Source: JBGPIK01 sp041484845
Lineage (GTDB): Bacteria > Desulfobacterota > Binatia > UBA9968
DNA: 27,739 nucleotides
NCBI GenBank assembly: GCA_041484845.1
Contig: JBGPIK010000038.1
Coordinates: forward strand, 1-27,739
Direction of reading: 5' to 3'
The notes under the pieces were generated by a model. That model saw nothing but the letters and a program-made list of their open reading frames with translations. It was not told the origin of the DNA and did no database searches. Every line of letters begins with the position of its first letter. Position 1 is the first letter of the stretch. This document shows, in pieces, positions 24,530 through 27,739 of the stretch. The position numbers were made by a program, and so were the translations under genes.

Positions 24530-24783
24530 TGTTCGTCCTCCAGCCTGAGGTTGTAGCGCTCGATCAGTTTGAGGAACTGACGGATCTGGTACGGCTTAGC
24601 CTCACCTTTAACTTCCTGTAAGTTGACCAATTCCGGGATAACCGGATGAGTGAAGATATGGTGGCTGCCGCTCACGCGGGTCAGCCTGAATCCAAAACCC
24701 TCAACCAGGCTAATCATGTCCCCTAACGCGACATTTCTCAAGGCTCCCTGGGAGAGCCGTTTGAGCAGTCGTCGCCGGTTCAT
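24526..24783 (-). CDS. hicA: HicA-like mRNA interferase toxin
   Basis: An 85-residue protein with the dsRBD-like HicA motif: MISLVEGFGFRLTRVSGSHH then IFTHP, in which the GSHH histidine is the likely catalytic residue. VNLQEVKGEAKPYQIRQFLK fits the C-terminal strand and helix. HicA toxins cleave mRNA when free of HicB. The start at 24783 is chosen because AGGAGA lies 7 nt upstream; the longer frame (to 24873) has no similarity. The toxin gene comes first, the usual hicAB order. Confidence 0.85.
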   Translation of the reverse strand: MNRRRLLKRLSQGALRNVALGDMISLVEGFGFRLTRVSGSHHIFTHPVIPELVNLQEVKGEAKPYQIRQFLKLIERYNLRLEDEQ

Positions 24784-24959
24784 CCGGTTTTCTCCTGCAG
24801 TTTTTGCTCCAACAGAGATCCTCGAATGGTCCTCTTCGCATTGCGGCGATCGGCCATTTCCACGAACGCCCACCGTCCGAACTTGCCGTGATTGAAATGG
24901 CGAACGGGCTCGACAAAAGGGAAATTGAGAATAGGATTTTCTATAACGACCGGGTCCAC
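24780..24959 (-). pseudogene. Small frame upstream of hicA: possible internally deleted restriction-enzyme remnant
   Basis: From GTG 24959 the frame reads MDPVVIENPILNFPFVEPVR then HFNHGKFGRWAFVEMADRRN, and it overlaps the hicA start by 4 nt. The first part resembles the N-terminus of type III-like Res/DEAD-box restriction proteins (NPIxNSPFEEPxRHF). The second resembles their C-terminus (GxFGRWAFxExxD). Joined directly, they suggest a large internal deletion leaving a 59-residue fragment. This reading is from remembered family sequence. It might still be translated and help couple hicA expression. TTG 24983 is an alternative start. Confidence 0.4.
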
Positions 24960-24992
24960 GTTGCCTGAAGGGCTCAAAAGCAATTTCCGAGG

Positions 24993-25022
24993 ATATTACG
25001 CGATTCGGTGGCTGGAGAGCAA
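24993..25022 (-). promoter_or_regulatory. Candidate promoter for the hicA-hicB locus
   Basis: TTGCTC (25017-25022), an 18-nt spacer and TAATAT (24993-24998) on the minus strand. The boxes and spacing match the hsdR promoter candidate in a diverged duplicate of the same region. Confidence 0.45.
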
Positions 25023-25040
25023 GGCAATACGAGAACGGTC

Positions 25041-25178
25041 ATTATCGGTTTGACAATCCGTTGCCGTTATCGCAAATATAGGCGCAAATTTGACCAAGGG
25101 GGAGGGGGCGAACTTTGAAGATTCTGCGCTTCAACGACGATCGTATTGGGGTCATTAAGAACAACAATGTAGTGGACG
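25041..25178 (+). repeat. Copy 2 of duplicated promoter/5'-gene region
   Basis: The partner of 24099-24238. It holds a perfect TTGACA (25050-25055) and TATAGG (25077-25082, spacing 21 nt, longer than usual). It continues into the intact gene at 25115. The homology extends leftward in a weaker form (24982-25022 against 23893-23937). Confidence 0.75.
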
Positions 25179-26023
25179 TCAGCGACACGGTCAGCGCGCG
25201 CAAGGCCAAAGGGCCGCAGCGCGTGATGGAGGAGATCATCGAAGGCTGGCGCAAATACCGCCGCAGATTCGAAAAGATCATGGCGACGCAGGACGGTGTG
25301 CCGTCGAGCAGCGTGCAACTGCTCTGCCCGCTGCCGCGGCCGAGCAAATGCCTTGCGGCTTTCGTGAATTATGTCGATCGCCCGGACCGTAGCCCCGACA
25401 GCCTGCCCAACGAATATTTTTATAAGTCTCCCGATCTCGTTGGACCGGGCGGAACGGTGGAATTGAGAGATATTCCCGCCGCCGTGGTCTATCAACCCGA
25501 AGCCGAATTCGCCTTTGTCATCGGCAAGACGGCGAAGAATGTGCCGGAGTCCAAGGCGCTGGATTATGTTTTCGGGTATATACCATTTTTCGATATTTCC
25601 ACTCGCGGTCTGGCGCGACGCACGCAATTCATTCCCAAAGGCCAGGATACTCACGGCTGCTGCGGGCCGTGGATCATCACCAAAGATGAAATCCCGGATC
25701 CGCACCATGTCGTCGTGAAATCCTGGACCAACGGCGAGCCGCGCCAGAATTACAACACGCAATACATGGCCCACAAAATTCCCGATCAGATCGCCTGGTT
25801 GACGCGTTTTTTACGGCTCAATCCCGGAGACGTGATCGCCACCGGCACGTTTCACGAAGGGCTGCGTCCCGTTAACAGCGGCGACACTATTGAGATTGAA
25901 TTTGAGAACCTCGGCAAAACCCAATTCCGTGTGGGAGGAAACAGCCCGCGCAAAGACGCCGATTGGCTGCCGGGCAAAAACCAGCCGCAACCCCCTGCGG
26001 GCGGCGGGATGCACAGGGTGTAG
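25115..26023 (+). CDS. Fumarylacetoacetate hydrolase (FAH) family protein
   Basis: A 302-residue protein. An N-terminal domain (KILRFNDDRIGVIKNNNVVD) is followed by the FAH catalytic fold: CLAAFVNYVDR, then YQPEAEFAFVIGKTAKNVPE (the metal-binding E-x-E region), YIPFFDISTRGL (Asp metal ligand), GCCGPWIITKDEIPDP and PGDVIATGTFHEGLRP near the end. Enzymes of this family hydrolyse or decarboxylate C-C bonds in 2-oxo acids from aromatic or amino-acid catabolism; the substrate is unknown. TTG 25115 is the start, preceded by a purine-rich GGGGGAGGGGGCGAAC. The Pro/Gly-rich C-terminal tail (QPQPPAGGGMHRV) is unusual. Confidence 0.87.
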   Translation: MKILRFNDDRIGVIKNNNVVDVSDTVSARKAKGPQRVMEEIIEGWRKYRRRFEKIMATQDGVPSSSVQLLCPLPRPSKCLAAFVNYVDRPDRSPDSLPNEYFYKSPDLVGPGGTVELRDIPAAVVYQPEAEFAFVIGKTAKNVPESKALDYVFGYIPFFDISTRGLARRTQFIPKGQDTHGCCGPWIITKDEIPDPHHVVVKSWTNGEPRQNYNTQYMAHKIPDQIAWLTRFLRLNPGDVIATGTFHEGLRPVNSGDTIEIEFENLGKTQFRVGGNSPRKDADWLPGKNQPQPPAGGGMHRV

Positions 26024-26032
26024 CAGATACTG

Positions 26033-26072
26033 AAGTATTGGAGTATTGGAGTATTGGAGTATTGGAGTATTG
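26033..26072. repeat. Tandem octamer repeat (five copies of GAGTATTG)
   Basis: Five successive 8-nt units (AAGTATTG then four GAGTATTG) lie in the 86-nt gap between the convergent FAH and livF-like genes. A related inverted sequence (CACTCCAATC) follows near 26096-26105. Confidence 0.9.
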
Positions 26073-26109
26073 GAAATTTGAAACCCATTACTCCACCACT
26101 CCAATCTTC

Positions 26110-26811
26110 TTATCCCGCAACCACCAGACTCGTGAGGCGCGCCGGATCGGCCAGCAACTCCGCGCTGGGTCCATGGTGAATGATGCGACCGCGGCTGAGC
26201 ACCACCGCCTCTTCGGTCACCCCGAGCGCGAGCTTCGCCGACTGTTCCACCAGCATGACGGCAAGCGCTTCATCGCGGATCAGTCGCCGCACCACTTTCA
26301 GCAAAACATCAACGATCATCGGCGCCAGCCCCTCGAGCGGCTCATCGAGCAGCAACAGCGAAGGGCTTCCCATCAGCGCGCGGCCGATGGCAAGCATCTG
26401 CTGCTCGCCACCGGAAATCTGATTGCCCATGTGCCGGCGACGTTCCGCCAAGCGCGGAAAAAGCTCGTACACGCGGTCAAGCGTCCAGCGGCCCGGGAGT
26501 GACGCGACCCGAAGGTTTTCTTCGACGGAAAGCGATGGGAACACGTCGCGCGTCTGCGGCACATAGGCAATGCCCGACCGCGAGCGCTCGTATACCGGCA
26601 GGCGCATAATCGGCCGGCCTTGATACTCGATGCTGCCTGCGTGAAATGTGGTGTGTCCCATGATGGTGGCGAGCAGTGTGGTCTTGCCCACGCCGTTACG
26701 TCCGAGTACGGCTAGCGAGCCGCGCTCGGGCAAAACGAGTTCCACGTCCTCGATCACGACTGTGGGACCATAGCCCGCGCGCACGCGCGTGAGTTTCAAC
26801 TCCTTATTCAT
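26110..26811 (-). CDS. livF: Branched-chain amino-acid-type ABC transporter ATP-binding protein (LivF-like)
   Basis: A 233-residue ATPase: Walker A LGRNGVGKTTLL, Q-loop IAYVPQTRDVFPSLSVEENL, signature QISGGEQQMLAIGRAL, Walker B LLLLDEPLEGLAP and the H-loop region, here AVMLVEQSAKLAL with Gln in place of His as in LivF proteins. It energises uptake of branched-chain amino acids or, in many environmental bacteria, of other small carboxylates or amides. The start at 26811 has GGAG 6 nt upstream and overlaps the livG stop by 8 nt. Confidence 0.9.
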   Translation of the reverse strand: MNKELKLTRVRAGYGPTVVIEDVELVLPERGSLAVLGRNGVGKTTLLATIMGHTTFHAGSIEYQGRPIMRLPVYERSRSGIAYVPQTRDVFPSLSVEENLRVASLPGRWTLDRVYELFPRLAERRRHMGNQISGGEQQMLAIGRALMGSPSLLLLDEPLEGLAPMIVDVLLKVVRRLIRDEALAVMLVEQSAKLALGVTEEAVVLSRGRIIHHGPSAELLADPARLTSLVVAG

Positions 26812-27553
26812 GTCGCTCTCCGAGATAGACCCGCTGCACGCGCTCATCGCCGGCGATCTCCGCCGGCGTGCCTTCGCACAGCACTTTGCCTTCCACCAGG
26901 ACGGTGATGCACTGCGCGAACCGGAATACCACGTCCATGTCGTGCTCGATGATGAGAACGGCGATTTCTCCGGGCAGACGGTCGAGCACCTGCAGGATCA
27001 TCCCGGACTCGAGCGAAGGCACTCCGGCCGCCGGCTCGTCGAGCAACAGCACCCGCGGTTTAAGCCCGAGCGCAATGGCGATCTCGACCAGCCGCTGTTT
27101 GCCATAAGGAAGATCAAAGATTCGCTTGCCGGCATCCTGAGAAAGCCCGAGCGTCTCAAGTAACCCGAAGGATTCTTCGCGCACTTCACGATGACTGTTC
27201 GCGGCACGCCACAGACGCGCAGCCATCCCATGGCGTTCGGCGACACCGAGCGCGACGTTGTCGAGCACGCTCATGTCGCGGAAAAGCGTATTGATCTGAA
27301 AGGTGCGGCCAAGTCCTCGCTTGACGCGCGCCGCCGGCGTGAGGCGGCTGATGTCTTCGCCGCCAAGCAGAAGCTCGCCGGAAGACGGCGCCAGCAGGCC
27401 GGTGAGCATATTGACGAAAGTGGTCTTCCCCGCGCCGTTGGGCCCGATCAACGCATGGCGCGCGCCGGCCTGGAGGCGAAAGCTGATATTTTCGGCAACG
27501 GTGAGCGCCCCGAAGCTTTTGCACAAGTCCCGTGTTTCCAGCACCGCGCTCAT
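26804..27553 (-). CDS. livG: Branched-chain amino-acid-type ABC transporter ATP-binding protein (LivG-like)
   Basis: A 249-residue ATPase: Walker A LIGPNGAGKTTFVNMLTGL, Q-loop GLGRTFQINTLFRDMSVLDN, signature DLPYGKQRLVEIAIALGLKP (variant of LSYGxQR), Walker B VLLLDEPAAGVP and H-loop LIIEHDMDVVF. The 'GRTFQ' Q-loop marks the LivG branch. It overlaps livM (4 nt, ATGA) and livF, so the three are one operon with translational coupling. Confidence 0.92.
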   Translation of the reverse strand: MSAVLETRDLCKSFGALTVAENISFRLQAGARHALIGPNGAGKTTFVNMLTGLLAPSSGELLLGGEDISRLTPAARVKRGLGRTFQINTLFRDMSVLDNVALGVAERHGMAARLWRAANSHREVREESFGLLETLGLSQDAGKRIFDLPYGKQRLVEIAIALGLKPRVLLLDEPAAGVPSLESGMILQVLDRLPGEIAVLIIEHDMDVVFRFAQCITVLVEGKVLCEGTPAEIAGDERVQRVYLGERHE

Positions 27554-27739
27554 GTGTATTTCCGCAAGCGCGCAGCAAGCGCGTCGGCTATGCCGAGAAT
27601 TCCACCGCGGGCGAACAGCACCACCAGGACGAGCATCAGTCCGATGCCAAAGTACCAGTATTCAGGAAACTGCTTGGCGAGCAGATCCTGGGCGATCAAA
27701 TAGACGAGCGGGCCGACAAAAGCGCCATAGAGCCTGCCG
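27550..27739 (-). CDS. livM: Branched-chain amino-acid-type ABC permease (LivM-like), C-terminal fragment
   Basis: The last 62 codons read GRLYGAFVGPLVYLIAQDLL, then YWYFGIGLMLVLVVLFARGG and ILGIADALAARLRKYT. This is the usual LivM end, with the final membrane helix followed by a short basic tail. The gene begins beyond the right edge of the window. Confidence 0.88.
   Translation of the reverse strand, partial: GRLYGAFVGPLVYLIAQDLLAKQFPEYWYFGIGLMLVLVVLFARGGILGIADALAARLRKYT

Noticed and set aside
26033..26072. Possible CRISPR array
   Set aside because: The 8-nt units are directly adjacent with no spacers.

Overview
The window is chromosomal DNA from a Gram-negative bacterium. Periplasmic and outer-membrane functions are present (an MlaC-type protein, MltA, an AsmA/DUF748 protein), base composition is moderately GC-rich, and GTG/TTG starts are common. 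NMT1-like, ornithine-cyclodeaminase-like, Liv-type ABC and fumarylacetoacetate-hydrolase-like genes together suggest an uncultivated soil or subsurface lineage, possibly a deltaproteobacterial or Binatota/Rokubacteria-like group. That placement is inference only; no rRNA or tRNA gene was seen.

Positions 1-13.2 kb are mostly housekeeping and metabolic genes. In order: an NMT1-like substrate-binding protein (partial), an ornithine cyclodeaminase-family enzyme, MlaC-like, gamma-glutamylcyclotransferase-like, a 1200-residue DUF748/AsmA-like protein with a clear sigma70-type promoter, a small unknown gene followed by DUF763, a DsrE-family gene followed by a broken second DsrE-like gene, an MFS transporter, a CDF metal exporter, MltA, and a short zincin metallopeptidase. 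Two intergenic inverted-repeat elements (about 8404-8483 and 10469-10534) and a 31-bp hairpin (13175-13278) lie between genes.

Positions 14.4-25 kb form a defence island. The centrepiece (15297-18681) reads as a CBASS-type anti-phage operon: XRE regulator, ImmA/IrrE-type metallopeptidase, three-helix membrane protein (candidate effector), cGAS/DncV-like nucleotidyltransferase, and an E2-ubiquitin-conjugating-like protein with a C-terminal SEC-C zinc motif and no E1 or JAB gene. The first two genes match the CapH/CapP regulatory pair known from CBASS. An almost identical site occurs in inverted orientation at both operon promoters, once over the -10 region and start codon of the regulator gene and once inside the -35/-10 spacer of the effector operon. 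This predicts one repressor acting at both places. Facing it is a complete type I restriction-modification operon (hsdR-hsdM-hsdS, minus strand), then a hicA-hicB toxin-antitoxin pair. Remnants of other defence genes flank these: a frameshifted small gene and a possible internally deleted restriction-enzyme fragment.

The right edge of the island carries a duplicated divergent promoter region. One copy lies upstream of hsdR with a decayed 5' end of a fumarylacetoacetate-hydrolase gene. The other lies between hicA and the intact fumarylacetoacetate-hydrolase gene (25115-26023). The window ends with livF, livG and the 3' end of livM on the minus strand.
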